Shown: positions 8,178 to 16,567, numbered from the stretch's first letter. The stretch is 64,000 nucleotides of DNA from Pseudomonas poae (GCF_001439785.1 NZ_JYLI01000016.1:1-64000); one strand, 5' to 3'. Translations and numbers: made by a program. The notes: generated by a model from the sequence alone, not told the origin.

Positions 8178-8387
8178 TCAGTCACCTTTTCTTTTGAGTT
8201 GGAGGTCAATGAAGGCAAGTTCTGCCTTGATTGCACCAATCGTGAGCGCCTCGACTTTGGTGTCTTTGTTTGCTCTTGCATTGAGCTTTTTCATGCCAGC
8301 TATGACGGCAATTATCCCGTTCAAATGCAGCTTTCGGGCCTTTAGGTAATCAGGCATCTGAGCACTGTTCTGTGGTGGTTTATTCAT
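8178..8387 (-). CDS. Small hypothetical protein at the 3' end of the satellite operon
   Basis: A 69-residue, Lys-rich and mostly helical product (MNKPPQNSAQMPDYLKARKL, later AFIDLQLKRKGD). No family is recognised. It follows the coiled-coil gene on the same strand with a 63-bp gap that contains a CCCGAAGCA...TGCTTCGGG palindrome. No strong ribosome-binding site is visible, so the call is cautious. Confidence 0.45.
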   Translation of the reverse strand: MNKPPQNSAQMPDYLKARKLHLNGIIAVIAGMKKLNARANKDTKVEALTIGAIKAELAFIDLQLKRKGD

Positions 8388-8405
8388 GGTTAGACCGATG
8401 GTTGG

Positions 8406-8439
8406 CCCGAAGCAGCCGACCCTCGCCGGTTGCTTCGGG
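8406..8439. repeat. Inverted repeat, possible processing or termination hairpin
   Basis: Nine-base arms CCCGAAGCA and TGCTTCGGG separated by 16 nt lie just after the stop of the coiled-coil gene. There is no T-run on the minus side, so it may be an mRNA-stabilising or protein-binding palindrome rather than a terminator. Confidence 0.45.
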
Positions 8440-8450
8440 GAGGGTTAAGG

Positions 8451-9293
8451 TTAGGCCGCCAGCAGGTCAAGCAGGCTGTGTTGGCGCGAGCGATCTGCTA
8501 GTTCGTGCCAGGTCCAGCTTCCAAAGTGCTCGCCCTGTTCAGGGATATCCAGCTTCATCAATGCAACCGGGTCTCGATTGATCAGTTCGCGTGCGGCCCA
8601 CAACTTACCGCCTGTTTCTAGCAGCGCTTTCGCGGCCTCATTCCACTTTTCTTCTAATACCGTGTTTGCCAGATGTGCTGCTTCTTTTTCAATCTTGGCA
8701 TGTTCTTTTTGTGCCTCCGTAATGTGCTGATCAATCGTCATCAGCTCTTGTTCCAGGGCGGTGATCAGCAGTTGTTGACGACGATGATGCTCAACCGCAG
8801 TCGTAAGGTTTTTTGCGGCCTTTTGAGCTTCGGCGTTTGCCGCTTTCTCGCCCTCCACATCGCCCCAGGCGACAGCCTGCGCATAAGCGGTGGCAGCGTC
8901 CGTTTCAGCTTGTCGGGCCTTTGCCATGTCTTCCTGATCGTTCTGGCGCACCTGCTGCAACCGGGTCTCGATGCTAGTGCGTTTTTCGTTGAGTTCCACT
9001 TCGTCGGCTTTCCAGTTCGCCATATCGCTGAGATAGCTCGCAGCCAAGCTTTCACGGTTTGCGAATGTCTCAAGGCGATCAATCTTCTGGTTCAGTACGC
9101 TGATTTCGAGATTTCGCGAGTCGATGCGTCTTTTGTGATCGTTGATTTCATCCTGCACTGCTCGTTGACGGCCCTGCTGGATAACCTCCGGGCTTTCCAG
9201 CGCCTCTTCGAAGGGAGCCAGGTCACCCTGAATGCTCTCCACTTCGAGGGTCAGTTGGTCGCGGCGGTCTTTCAATTCTTGGATAGTGTTCAT
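8451..9293 (-). CDS. Coiled-coil protein of the satellite element
   Basis: A 280-residue protein almost entirely built of charged heptads (IQELKDRRDQLTLEVESIQ..., RNLEISVLNQKIDRLETF, RRQQLLITALEQELMTID). The non-coiled C-terminus is about 50 residues: WAARELINRDPVALMKLD, then SWTWHELADRSRQHSLLDLL. No signal peptide or membrane helix is seen. It follows the primase-helicase gene by about 100 bp on the same strand and is probably co-transcribed. I do not recognise a family. The architecture would fit a scaffold, a nucleic-acid accessory factor or a phage-interference protein, but nothing in the sequence decides. Confidence 0.8.
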   Translation of the reverse strand: MNTIQELKDRRDQLTLEVESIQGDLAPFEEALESPEVIQQGRQRAVQDEINDHKRRIDSRNLEISVLNQKIDRLETFANRESLAASYLSDMANWKADEVELNEKRTSIETRLQQVRQNDQEDMAKARQAETDAATAYAQAVAWGDVEGEKAANAEAQKAAKNLTTAVEHHRRQQLLITALEQELMTIDQHITEAQKEHAKIEKEAAHLANTVLEEKWNEAAKALLETGGKLWAARELINRDPVALMKLDIPEQGEHFGSWTWHELADRSRQHSLLDLLAA

Positions 9294-9391
9294 CTGTATT
9301 GTCTCTGGGTACTGCGGTTAATAGGGATGGTTGTCGAATGGCTGGCAAGGCCGGTAATGAGCCGGCGCTACCTCGATCAGCAGGCTCGCCG

Positions 9392-12280
9392 TCAGGCGGC
9401 CTTGGCCTCGCCTTCATCCGTTCCTGAAACGGTCTTCACCACATAGCAGCGTTGAGGTCCTAACCCGGGCAGGCGAATCAAGCTGTACGCCTTTCCGTCG
9501 CTTCCTGGCTCAAGCACGCCCCGTTGCAGCAGCTCTTTGTTCACCGCACTGATGTTCATGCCCCTGAAGATTTCGGCCTTCCAGGCTTCAGGCAGCACGT
9601 AGTAGGTGTTGGTGGTGTGCAAAGCGTTGCCCATGCCGTGTTCCATCGTCTTGCGAAAGCCCAACCGATCAATCGTTCGTGGGCCGTGCTCGTCGATCTT
9701 GGCGGCGGCAGATTCCCAGCGGGTAAAGCGGCTTTCTCCAAAGCGCTCGATGACCTGTCTCAGCCGTGCCAAAATCGCATCACCCTCGAAATTTCCGGCG
9801 CCGCCACGCTCGGCTAGCCACGCATGCAGACACACACGTGCGGCGGTCGTGGCAGTGCCATCCGGCCAGCCGGTGACGCCGAAGGCGGTGGCCAACTCTC
9901 CGGCCGCTGCTGCGAGTCCGAAACGAAGTGCTGCACGCTGTGCCTGACCACTGGCCGAAGCGGGCAAGTTTTGGGTGATGAACTGTTCAACCGTGCGGCG
10001 AACTATCACCGACCATCTGAGCATTTCTCCAGGCGCGCACAGCGCGTTCAGGAAGGCGGTGAGGGGTTTTCCGTAGTACTTGGCTACACGGGCCTTGAGC
10101 GCATCGGAGAGGGCGGCTGCATCTTGAAAACCGTTCAGCACATCGAACATGCCGAGGCCCTTGCTGGCATCCGCTGGCACCGCAAGCATGCGCACCTCCA
10201 TGCCGGCTTTCAGCTCCTTGTTTGCATCCGCCATGTGCTGCGCCAATGTCTTCTCGCCGGTCGAGAGAAACAGCAAGCGCCACTCCTGTACCTGTCGGCC
10301 CGCCTGTCCTCGATCATTCGCCCGGGCCTTACCGGTGCCGTTACCGAGCATGTAAACCGTCTCGCCAATAATGCGTGGGTCACACATGCCGATTTCATCT
10401 AGCACTAGGAGACCGTCTGAGTGGGCTGCGGCGATGGATTCCAGGGCGTTATCTGTCGAGCGCCACGAACGCACCAGACGCGGTCCGCCATAAACCGACG
10501 CAGCAACTTGTAGGTGGGTAGTCTTGCCGCCGGAGCTGTCGCCGTAGAGGTGAAAACCGCCCGACTCATGTCCCAGCAGGTTCAGCAAAGGCCCCGCAAA
10601 GGCCACAGAGACGACAAATGCCAAGCGGTGGTTGCCAACGCACAGTGAGCCGATTTGTTGCTGCCATTGCTCCAAAGAGCCCGCCTCGCTGATCGGTGGC
10701 AACTGCGCACCGGCTTCATAAAAATGCAGGTGTTCGGCATGTGAGCCGACTTGTTGTTCGGGCAAAAGGAAGGCGTTGTCGTGCCAGCCCAAGCGCGTCA
10801 CCAAGCGTGCGCGCTGGGCACTGTCGAAGCCGCCGAGATAACTCTGCAGGTCATTGCGTGCGTTTCGCCCTGATCGGCTTCCCGCGAGGCGCAGGCCCAT
10901 GTCTACCAGTGGACCAAGTACGTCCTTGCCGAAGTCGCCGGTCATGGTCCGGGCCGGGATGTTCCAGCGCTTTTTGGCGCCGTCCGGGTCGTCGAATTCG
11001 ACCAATAAACCCCAGTTGTGGCCCTTGTCGTCACGAGTGCGAGCGATGATTTCGAGAGGCGAGCACACGGGACGCGCCTCACCATCATCGCCGGAATAAA
11101 ACACCCCTTCAGACGTCAGGCGAAAGCCACCCGGCAATAAGTCATTTTTCGATTTCGCAGGGCGTTTGGCGGGCGCCTTGGCCTTCTGTTCTTGAGGTTC
11201 AGTTGGCTCAGCGGCACTGCCGAAAAACTCACCGCTGCGCACCAGCTCGGCGACGTGGGCAGCGGTCCAGCCTTTGGCTAACGCATCCGCTGCATCGTCG
11301 CCGTCTGCCCATTTTCCACCCTTGATGAGCGTGGGCTTTCCGCCTTTGCTGCTGGGCTTGAGCTTGAACACGTCGAGCGAGATTCGTTGTACCGAAGCGA
11401 CGCCCAGCTCAATCAACTTGAGCTCGATGGCGCCCATGCAGGTCTTCCCGCTGGTGTCGTTATCCGGCCATAGCACCACCGTGCGCCCTTTGAGTGGCTT
11501 CAGGTCGGCCTTGTGCCAAGAGTTGGAGCCGTTCGGCCAGCACGTGGCTACATGGTCGGGCATCAGTTCAGCGGCGGCATCAGCAGCCTTTTCGCCTTCA
11601 CACAGCACCACAGGCGCATCGGCGCGCTGTGCCAGCTCATCCAGGCGCAGCAGTGGCCGAGGCTCCAGCAATCCTTGCCAGCGCCATTGTGTGGTTTGCC
11701 CATCGGAGCGTTTGCACCAGGTCAACGGCGCAAAGACCTTTCGCGGTTTGCCGTCTTCATCTGGGCCCAGGTCGAAGCGATACAGCGCCATGACCGGTTG
11801 GCTCTGTGCATCGCGATAGATCCACACCTTGGACGGAACACCATGTTGCCGGTGTTTGGCTGGGCACTTGTTCATGGCCTCGACCGGGATCGGCTGAAGA
11901 GCGATCCATTCCGGCGCTGCGAGTTTGGTCGGTGCGTTTTTGGTGGTCGCGGAACCAGCGGAAACGCTGAGCAGATCTGCCAGTTTTTTACAGGCCTCAA
12001 CGTCGGTGCCGCCATCGATGTAACGCACCAGGTCGATCATGTCACCGCCCTTATCGCCGGTGGCAAAATCCGCCCAGGTACCTTTGCTCAAATTGATCTT
12101 GAGTGAGCCCGCACGTTTGTCAGCGCGGGTAGGGTTTGGTGCTGTGTATTCCTTGCCGCCGTCGACGCGTTTGCCGTTTGGCAGCCAGTGAGCAAGCACA
12201 CGGTCGATGTTCTTGAGAGCAGCGCTTTTTACGTCTGCAAAACCGGGGCGTTTTGAGGTGTTGCCAGTGCGCTGAGTCAT
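9392..12280 (-). CDS. Primase-helicase with TOPRIM and DUF927 domains
   Basis: A 962-residue replication protein. Residues 25-105 hold a primase-type N-terminal fold without a clear zinc-finger. A TOPRIM region (about 222-280) carries VVLCEGEKAAD and the acidic PDND motif expected to bind the metal for primer synthesis. From about 385 follows a DUF927 helicase-like ATPase with Walker A GDSSGGKTT at 580-588 and Walker B LLVLDE at 624-629. The same combination serves as the alpha-type primase/helicase in P4-like satellites and integrative elements. Its start overlaps the stop of the DUF3077 gene (4 nt). The iterons at 15.1 kb are the likely origin it acts on (inference). Confidence 0.9.
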   Translation of the reverse strand: MTQRTGNTSKRPGFADVKSAALKNIDRVLAHWLPNGKRVDGGKEYTAPNPTRADKRAGSLKINLSKGTWADFATGDKGGDMIDLVRYIDGGTDVEACKKLADLLSVSAGSATTKNAPTKLAAPEWIALQPIPVEAMNKCPAKHRQHGVPSKVWIYRDAQSQPVMALYRFDLGPDEDGKPRKVFAPLTWCKRSDGQTTQWRWQGLLEPRPLLRLDELAQRADAPVVLCEGEKAADAAAELMPDHVATCWPNGSNSWHKADLKPLKGRTVVLWPDNDTSGKTCMGAIELKLIELGVASVQRISLDVFKLKPSSKGGKPTLIKGGKWADGDDAADALAKGWTAAHVAELVRSGEFFGSAAEPTEPQEQKAKAPAKRPAKSKNDLLPGGFRLTSEGVFYSGDDGEARPVCSPLEIIARTRDDKGHNWGLLVEFDDPDGAKKRWNIPARTMTGDFGKDVLGPLVDMGLRLAGSRSGRNARNDLQSYLGGFDSAQRARLVTRLGWHDNAFLLPEQQVGSHAEHLHFYEAGAQLPPISEAGSLEQWQQQIGSLCVGNHRLAFVVSVAFAGPLLNLLGHESGGFHLYGDSSGGKTTHLQVAASVYGGPRLVRSWRSTDNALESIAAAHSDGLLVLDEIGMCDPRIIGETVYMLGNGTGKARANDRGQAGRQVQEWRLLFLSTGEKTLAQHMADANKELKAGMEVRMLAVPADASKGLGMFDVLNGFQDAAALSDALKARVAKYYGKPLTAFLNALCAPGEMLRWSVIVRRTVEQFITQNLPASASGQAQRAALRFGLAAAAGELATAFGVTGWPDGTATTAARVCLHAWLAERGGAGNFEGDAILARLRQVIERFGESRFTRWESAAAKIDEHGPRTIDRLGFRKTMEHGMGNALHTTNTYYVLPEAWKAEIFRGMNISAVNKELLQRGVLEPGSDGKAYSLIRLPGLGPQRCYVVKTVSGTDEGEAKAA

Positions 12281-12549
12281 GGCGTTGTCTTCGTTGCATA
12301 CAGCGCATCGTTGACGTCATCAATCAGCGCTTTTGCCATTTCGCCCAGGTAGAGAGCGGGCCAACTGAACCGCTCGCCCTCGTTACTCATGGCTGCATCG
12401 AGGGTCAGTTGATTGGCGTAATACTGAAACAGCGATATAGCCTCAAGTGCGTCCTCGATCGGCACGCCAGCATTGACCCTAAACAGCTTTTGAGTACCAC
12501 TGGCAACGCACGAGAATTCGGCACGCCCGAGAGTGTTGGCAGTATTCAC
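12277..12549 (-). CDS. DUF3077 domain protein
   Basis: A 90-residue protein matching DUF3077 over its whole length: LFRVNAGVPIEDALEAISLF, then YYANQLTLDAAM, then FSWPALYLGEMAKALIDD. The family is common in Pseudomonas and its elements; the function is unknown. Start and stop overlap the genes on each side by 4 nt, so it is translationally coupled within the satellite operon. Confidence 0.85.
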   Translation of the reverse strand: MNTANTLGRAEFSCVASGTQKLFRVNAGVPIEDALEAISLFQYYANQLTLDAAMSNEGERFSWPALYLGEMAKALIDDVNDALYATKTTP

Positions 12550-12830
12550 AGGGCACCGCCCTTCTGGCCCATTGGCACAGAGGAGGCATCACCGTACATG
12601 GTGAGTGTTTTGATCAAGCCCAAAGTCCCGCGCACGTCCCAAATAACAGACGACAGCACGCGGTTGGAAAGCAGGGGTTTATCGCCGTCTAAATGATCTT
12701 CCAGCAGCATGAGAACGGAATCGGCGCGGTCGAGCGCACAGGTGATGGCATCGATAGGCAGACCGGCTTCAGCGTCCTGGCTGACACAGAGCAGATCCTC
12801 GGGCAGTGCAAAGCCTGGGAGCATGCTCAT
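12546..12830 (-). CDS. Small hypothetical protein of the satellite operon
   Basis: A 94-residue protein starting MSMLPGFALPEDLL and containing ALDRADSVLMLLEDHLDGDK, predicted helical and acidic. Although the frame extends upstream to 13313, that part is another gene's shadow. The ATG at 12830 overlaps the stop of the preceding gene (ATGA), the same arrangement as its neighbours, so I use it. No named family. The DUF3077 gene follows with a 4-nt overlap. Confidence 0.7.
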   Translation of the reverse strand: MSMLPGFALPEDLLCVSQDAEAGLPIDAITCALDRADSVLMLLEDHLDGDKPLLSNRVLSSVIWDVRGTLGLIKTLTMYGDASSVPMGQKGGAL

Positions 12831-12985
12831 TGGGCACCCCCTGCGGCTTCCAGGGCACGAGCCTTGGCCATATGGGCGTTGTAACGGGAAAGGCGTGTAG
12901 CGAGGCTGGAGTTGGCGTGTAAAGCGGCGAGAGCCATTGCTCGATGAGCGGCGGCGCGAATTTTGGACGGATTGAGGGCGTGCAT
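12827..12985 (-). CDS. Short Ala/Arg-rich protein of the satellite operon
   Basis: A 52-residue basic product (MHALNPSKIRAAAHRAMALA...). The ATG at 12985 has AAAGGAG 8 nt upstream, which decides this start, although the same frame is open to 13261 and its upstream part resembles an ash-like leader. It is coupled to the next gene by ATGA overlap. A DNA- or RNA-binding role is possible from its charge but not shown. Confidence 0.6.
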   Translation of the reverse strand: MHALNPSKIRAAAHRAMALAALHANSSLATRLSRYNAHMAKARALEAAGGAQ

Positions 12986-13261
12986 ATGGTGTAGCTCCTT
13001 TTCTGTGTAGGAGCTGCCACTGATCGTCGCCAAACGAATTAGGGTGGCAGCTGTGCGCAGGTTGGCGAACCGGGGAAAAGGAACCCGGCAGACCCGAAGG
13101 TCTCCCACGCACAGCCACCATAAAATAGGAATGCGGGCACAAAAAAAGCGCCTGCAATCGTAATGGGGGCGCCTGTGCGCCTTTTCTATCCGGGTCGCCA
13201 AACCCGGTCGCTGAATTTGCAGCGACGGGCACACAGTAACGCCCGTTTTTTGAAAGTGCAA
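12986..13261 (-). other. Ash-like translated leader with structured RNA
   Basis: In the frame continuous with the 52-residue gene, codons read SLQIQRPGLATRIEKAHRRP, then CRRFFCARIP, then CRVPFPRFANLRTAATL. This is the kind of segment annotated as Ash or Icd-like protein ahead of P4-type satellite operons. The DNA also folds well: CCGGGT/ACCCGG, GTCGCTG/CAGCGAC and CGGGC/GCCCG palindromes lie at 13190-13251. It may therefore be mainly an untranslated regulatory leader whose coding look reflects conservation of the RNA. Confidence 0.4.
13226..13251 (+). terminator. Hairpin with T-run inside the leader region
   Basis: CGGGC-ACACAGTAAC-GCCCG followed by TTTTTT reads as a terminator on the plus strand, opposite to the satellite operon. 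On the minus strand the same palindrome lies early in the operon leader. It could end a short antisense RNA. Confidence 0.4.
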
Positions 13262-13360
13262 CTGTGCAGATATCTTGCGGATTTTTTCGATGCGGCATAA
13301 ATTGATCAGGCATTTAGATTTACCTCAACGCCTCCGGTTGCCGCCGGGGGCGTTTTCGTT

Positions 13361-13666
13361 TCAGGCATGGACGTCCCAGCGCAGGGAGACAAAGGGCAAC
13401 AGATCGCCTTCGAGGCAGGCGCGTGCATCCTCGTAGGCGTCTATCTGTTGGCCTTCGTCGACGATGATTGCTTGAGGGGCTTGGCAGGGAACTGACAATG
13501 CGCACCAAATGCCATCTCTCCATCGCATCACCATGACGTCCCGGTTAAGGCGTTTTTGCTCCGTGCGGTAACGTTCAAAACGCTGCATACCGCGTGATGA
13601 GAAACCCACTTTTCTGAGTACAGAAAAGGGCTGCAGGATTGCCCTGTTGGCAGCTCGATTTTTCAT
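13361..13666 (-). CDS. Hypothetical protein next to AlpA
   Basis: A 101-residue protein beginning MKNRAANRAILQPFSVLRKV, with the segment RFERYRTEQKRLNRDVMVMR (about residues 30-50) and an acidic C-terminal half (IDAYEDARACLEGDLLPFVS). Its ATG overlaps the AlpA stop by 4 nt, which supports this start over the longer frame to 13732. No named family. The position suggests a regulator or accessory factor of the element. Confidence 0.65.
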   Translation of the reverse strand: MKNRAANRAILQPFSVLRKVGFSSRGMQRFERYRTEQKRLNRDVMVMRWRDGIWCALSVPCQAPQAIIVDEGQQIDAYEDARACLEGDLLPFVSLRWDVHA

Positions 13667-13917
13667 GCTGCCACCTGATCGCGGGCAGCGATGCGTGCAC
13701 GTGTCCATGCCTGAACTTCCCCCAATACCCACGCAACCGGAGCGCTTCGGGCATTGCTGTTACTCAGCTTTACCGGCAACGGGAATCCGCTTTCAGGTTG
13801 ACGCATCAGCTTGTAGATAGTCGGGCGTGCGAGCCCTACGATTGAAATGACATCTGAAATTCGGATGAGAGTTGTGGCGGGATCATGCGAGGGATTTGTT
13901 TTTAATACGGTAGTCAT
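13663..13917 (-). CDS. AlpA-family excisionase/regulator
   Basis: An 84-residue DNA-binding protein of the AlpA/phage_AlpA type. The helix-turn-helix is in residues 18-45 (IRISDVISIVGLARPTIYKL), followed by the wing FPLPVKLSN and the usual W..GEV..W tail. In P4-like elements such proteins activate integrase or excision genes and replication operons. It is the first gene of the leftward operon after the hypothetical gene at 13998, separated from it by 80 bp. Confidence 0.9.
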   Translation of the reverse strand: MTTVLKTNPSHDPATTLIRISDVISIVGLARPTIYKLMRQPESGFPLPVKLSNSNARSAPVAWVLGEVQAWTRARIAARDQVAA

Positions 13918-13997
13918 AGCGAGCTAACCCTTTGTTAATTGAGACAACGGGTCATACGCTACGCAGGGGAGGGGGAGTGGACTGTGTCTGCTCCCTT

Positions 13998-14948
13998 TTA
14001 TTTCAGAGGTCTAAGGCCTAGAGCGGTCAAATGCTCTCGAATGGTTTTTTTTGTTCCGTTGCTCGCCTGATCGAAAAGGAGATTGGTCAGTTCAGCATCG
14101 GTGAGACTGCGCTTTTCACTTTTCCGGCCGCTAATGATTTGCTCCGCGGCTGCTTTAATTTTTGCTCGCCTATTCGTAGCGGCGGTTTTTATCGCTGAGT
14201 CGGGATTGCGGTTCCCATTGCCTGCTTCCTGGCCCCTCTTCGTCGCTTTTGTCGACAAAGCGTCGTCGAGAATTCGATGCAGCAGATTTGATGTGTTGAA
14301 GCCTTTTTTGAACACATCCATCTGCTCCACCTGGCGATAAAGACTCGCCATCAGCAGCGCCTGATTCGCCTCTCCCAATAACGTAGCGAATTCTTCTCGT
14401 GCCCTGATCTCATTCCCGCTGGTGCGATCCCGCTCTTTTTCGATCAGGGCAAGGTACTGGCGTGGTGAGTCATGTCTCAGTCGCTCTATCAGGTCTGCAT
14501 CAATGTCGTAGGTCGCGAGTTCAAGGTCAAATAGCCAATTTGCGAGCGTCTCAACGGCCTGTGTTCCAAGTACTAGGGCGTAGGTAGCCACGAGCTGTGA
14601 ATCCGCTGCGGAACAGCTGACCCGAAGGATTCCTCGAATCACGCTTGGCAACGAGCCTGCTTCCGCAGAGTCGGCATGGTCGTAGATGGCATCACGTAAG
14701 GAGTAAAGGGTTCGTGTGATCGATTCTGCACCTGGGGAGTAGGAACCCTCCTCAAGCCAGAACGATGTGGCTGTGTTGATCAGATCGAAGGCACTTTTGA
14801 AGTGTTCGTTGAACTGCGGAAACAGCGCAAGACTGCGAACGGCTGCCTCGACATCGTCCTGATCCCACACCAGGCACGTTACGTCGAAACCTGCAATTTC
14901 GAGTTCGAGCTCGAGCTCTTCTGCCTCGATGCCCAGCTCAAAATCCAT
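13998..14948 (-). CDS. Unrecognised 316-residue protein beside the iteron region
   Basis: The N-terminus is strongly acidic (FELGIEAEELELELEIAG). The middle is helical, and the C-terminal 80 residues are basic and end in a possible DNA-binding helix pair (SLTDAELTNLLFDQASNG, then TKKTIREHLTALGL). I do not recognise a family. It sits directly beside the GTAACAC iterons (15043-15173) and between integrase and AlpA, so an origin-binding or partition role is reasonable but unproven. The stop is followed by an 80-bp gap before AlpA. Confidence 0.65.
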   Translation of the reverse strand: MDFELGIEAEELELELEIAGFDVTCLVWDQDDVEAAVRSLALFPQFNEHFKSAFDLINTATSFWLEEGSYSPGAESITRTLYSLRDAIYDHADSAEAGSLPSVIRGILRVSCSAADSQLVATYALVLGTQAVETLANWLFDLELATYDIDADLIERLRHDSPRQYLALIEKERDRTSGNEIRAREEFATLLGEANQALLMASLYRQVEQMDVFKKGFNTSNLLHRILDDALSTKATKRGQEAGNGNRNPDSAIKTAATNRRAKIKAAAEQIISGRKSEKRSLTDAELTNLLFDQASNGTKKTIREHLTALGLRPLK

Positions 14949-15042
14949 TTAGATCTCCCCGCCGCCCCGAAGCCGATAGGCTGTTACAGCGATTTGCAGG
15001 TGGAGGCGCCAACGCCAGCAGGGTTGAGGGCGTGGCTTTTCT

Positions 15043-15173
15043 GTAACATGACTGCTCGATGTAACACGTGGCGTTCAGAAGCTTTGCAGTGCGTGTAACG
15101 TTAAATATATTCAATAAATACAATGGGTTATTGGTGGGCGTAACACGCGTAACACCCGTAACACCCGTAACAC
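15043..15173. repeat. GTAACAC iteron array, probable satellite replication origin
   Basis: Four exact GTAACAC words at 15140, 15149, 15158 and 15167 have a constant 9-bp pitch. Another exact copy lies at 15061 and degenerate ones at 15043 and 15093. An AT-rich stretch (TTAAATATATTCAATAAATA) lies between. The spacing and word equal the GTGTTAC array at 1620-1644 in inverse orientation. Iterons beside an AT-rich segment near a primase-helicase operon are the standard layout of a P4-type origin. Confidence 0.65.
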
Positions 15174-15203
15174 CATTTTTGAAGGGGTATAGGGTTGAAG
15201 GCT

Positions 15204-16445
15204 TCACACGGTCTTCCTAAATTGACCTTGCACTACATTTCCGGCCTCTAGGGAATCAAGGTGATCGGCGTACCATTGCATCATTTTTACGCGTTGCTCA
15301 AAGTATTGGGCCTTGTTGTATACCCCCGAGATGCCTTCCTCTTTGTGAGCCAACTGCGCTTCAACATGTTCCTTCGGCCAGCCATGTTCTCGAAGTAACG
15401 TGCTCGCGGTGTGTCGAGTACCGTGTCCTACTAAACGCCCTTTGTAGCCGATGGTAGCGAAGACTTTGTTGATTGTGTTTTCGCTGATGGTTGGGTTCTT
15501 TGCTCCGACGCCGGGGAAAAGCCAGCGACTCCGTCCCGTTAAACAGTGCAGGTCTCTCAGTGCTGTAACGGTTTGATGGGGAAGGGGGCATACAAAATCC
15601 CGGCGCATCTTCATCTTGGCAGCAGGCGTCGTCCAAATGGCCTTCTCAAGGTCGAACTCTTTCCATTCAGCCAGGCGGACCATGCCTGGGCGGGATGCCG
15701 TCCAGATACAAAGCCATGCGGCGGTACGTGCCGTCAGTCTGCTCGGAGTGTTTTTGAGTGCTTGGAGAAACTCAGCGAGTTCAGGCTCCAACAAGTGTGG
15801 ATGCTGCTGAGTCTTGGGCGCCTGGGCGGCAATGTCGCGAAGGCGGCTGCCCGGATCGTTTTCGGTGAGTCCTAAACCAATCGCTCGGCCGAAGATTTGG
15901 TTGATCCAGGTGCGGCACTTTTCTGCCACGTTGTGAGCGTCTCTAGCTTCGAGGGATGCCTGGAGATCTGCACAGTCGGTGCGGGTGATTTCGTCGAGGG
16001 GCTTATCTCCCAATGCCGGGAGTATGTCCTTATCGAGGTAGGTGCGGATTTTGTGAAGGGTAGAGGTTGCGAGGCCCTTTTCTTCTTTGGCCTTGAGCCA
16101 AGCCTCAGCAGCAGCTCGAAACGTTCGAGCCTTGGCCGCATCGATTGCAGCTTTAGCGGATCGTTTCTGCTCAAGGGGATCGGCGCCGCTACTCACCACT
16201 TTGCGTAGATCGGCAGCTTTCTCTCTTGCCAGCGCACCACTGACCTCTGGGTAACCCCCGAGCCCCATCCAAGCCCAATTGCCCGCCGGACGTTTGTAGC
16301 GTAGCTGCCAGGATTTACCACCATCAGGTTTAACCCTGAAGTAGAGGCCGTTTCCGTCTAGCTCCCGGTATTCCTTTGACTCCGGCTCCAGCCCTGCAAG
16401 CGTCGTGTCTGCGAGAGGGCGACGCTTGATATCTGCGCGCTTCAT
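15204..16445 (-). CDS. Tyrosine recombinase integrase (P4/CP4-57 type)
   Basis: A 413-residue site-specific recombinase. Residues 1-95 are the arm-binding DUF4102-type domain (LDGNGLYFRVKPDGGKSWQL), about 105-190 the core-binding domain, and about 215-395 the catalytic domain. The catalytic set is R252, HGTR at 341-344, H367 and the nucleophile Y376 in GVYNKAQY. I take ATG 16445 because integrases of this group start MKxxDIKxRPLxDxTL; the frame extends further upstream only into the attachment region. It abuts the 3' end of tRNA-Leu and is flanked by GGGATACA repeats, so it very likely integrated the element at that tRNA. Confidence 0.93.
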   Translation of the reverse strand: MKRADIKRRPLADTTLAGLEPESKEYRELDGNGLYFRVKPDGGKSWQLRYKRPAGNWAWMGLGGYPEVSGALAREKAADLRKVVSSGADPLEQKRSAKAAIDAAKARTFRAAAEAWLKAKEEKGLATSTLHKIRTYLDKDILPALGDKPLDEITRTDCADLQASLEARDAHNVAEKCRTWINQIFGRAIGLGLTENDPGSRLRDIAAQAPKTQQHPHLLEPELAEFLQALKNTPSRLTARTAAWLCIWTASRPGMVRLAEWKEFDLEKAIWTTPAAKMKMRRDFVCPLPHQTVTALRDLHCLTGRSRWLFPGVGAKNPTISENTINKVFATIGYKGRLVGHGTRHTASTLLREHGWPKEHVEAQLAHKEEGISGVYNKAQYFEQRVKMMQWYADHLDSLEAGNVVQGQFRKTV

Positions 16446-16448
16446 CCT

Positions 16449-16520
16449 TGTATCCCAAAGTTCGGTATTTTTCTCAGGATACAAGCAGGGATACAGGGAT
16501 ACAACGGATAAGGGGATACA
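16449..16520. repeat. GGGATACA repeats upstream of integrase, probable arm-type sites
   Basis: TGTATCCC at 16449 (inverted), AGGATACA at 16476, and GGGATACA at 16488, 16496 and 16513. They cover the integrase promoter region and lie within 170 bp of the tRNA-Leu 3' end, as expected of integrase arm-binding sites. Confidence 0.6.
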
Positions 16521-16540
16521 GAGGTAGAAAGCCATACACA

Positions 16541-16567
16541 AAAAAACCGGCTCAAGTGGCCGGTTTC
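16541..16567 (-). terminator. Terminator downstream of tRNA-Leu
   Basis: AAACCGGC and GCCGGTTT arms with a short loop. On the minus strand the hairpin is followed by a run of Ts (plus-strand AAAAAAA). It ends the tRNA-Leu transcript and could also shield the integrase from read-through. Confidence 0.65.

Noticed and set aside
15121..15180. Short regular repeats that could suggest a CRISPR array
   Set aside because: Repeat word is 7 bp with 2-bp spacers; no cas genes. Iterons explain it.
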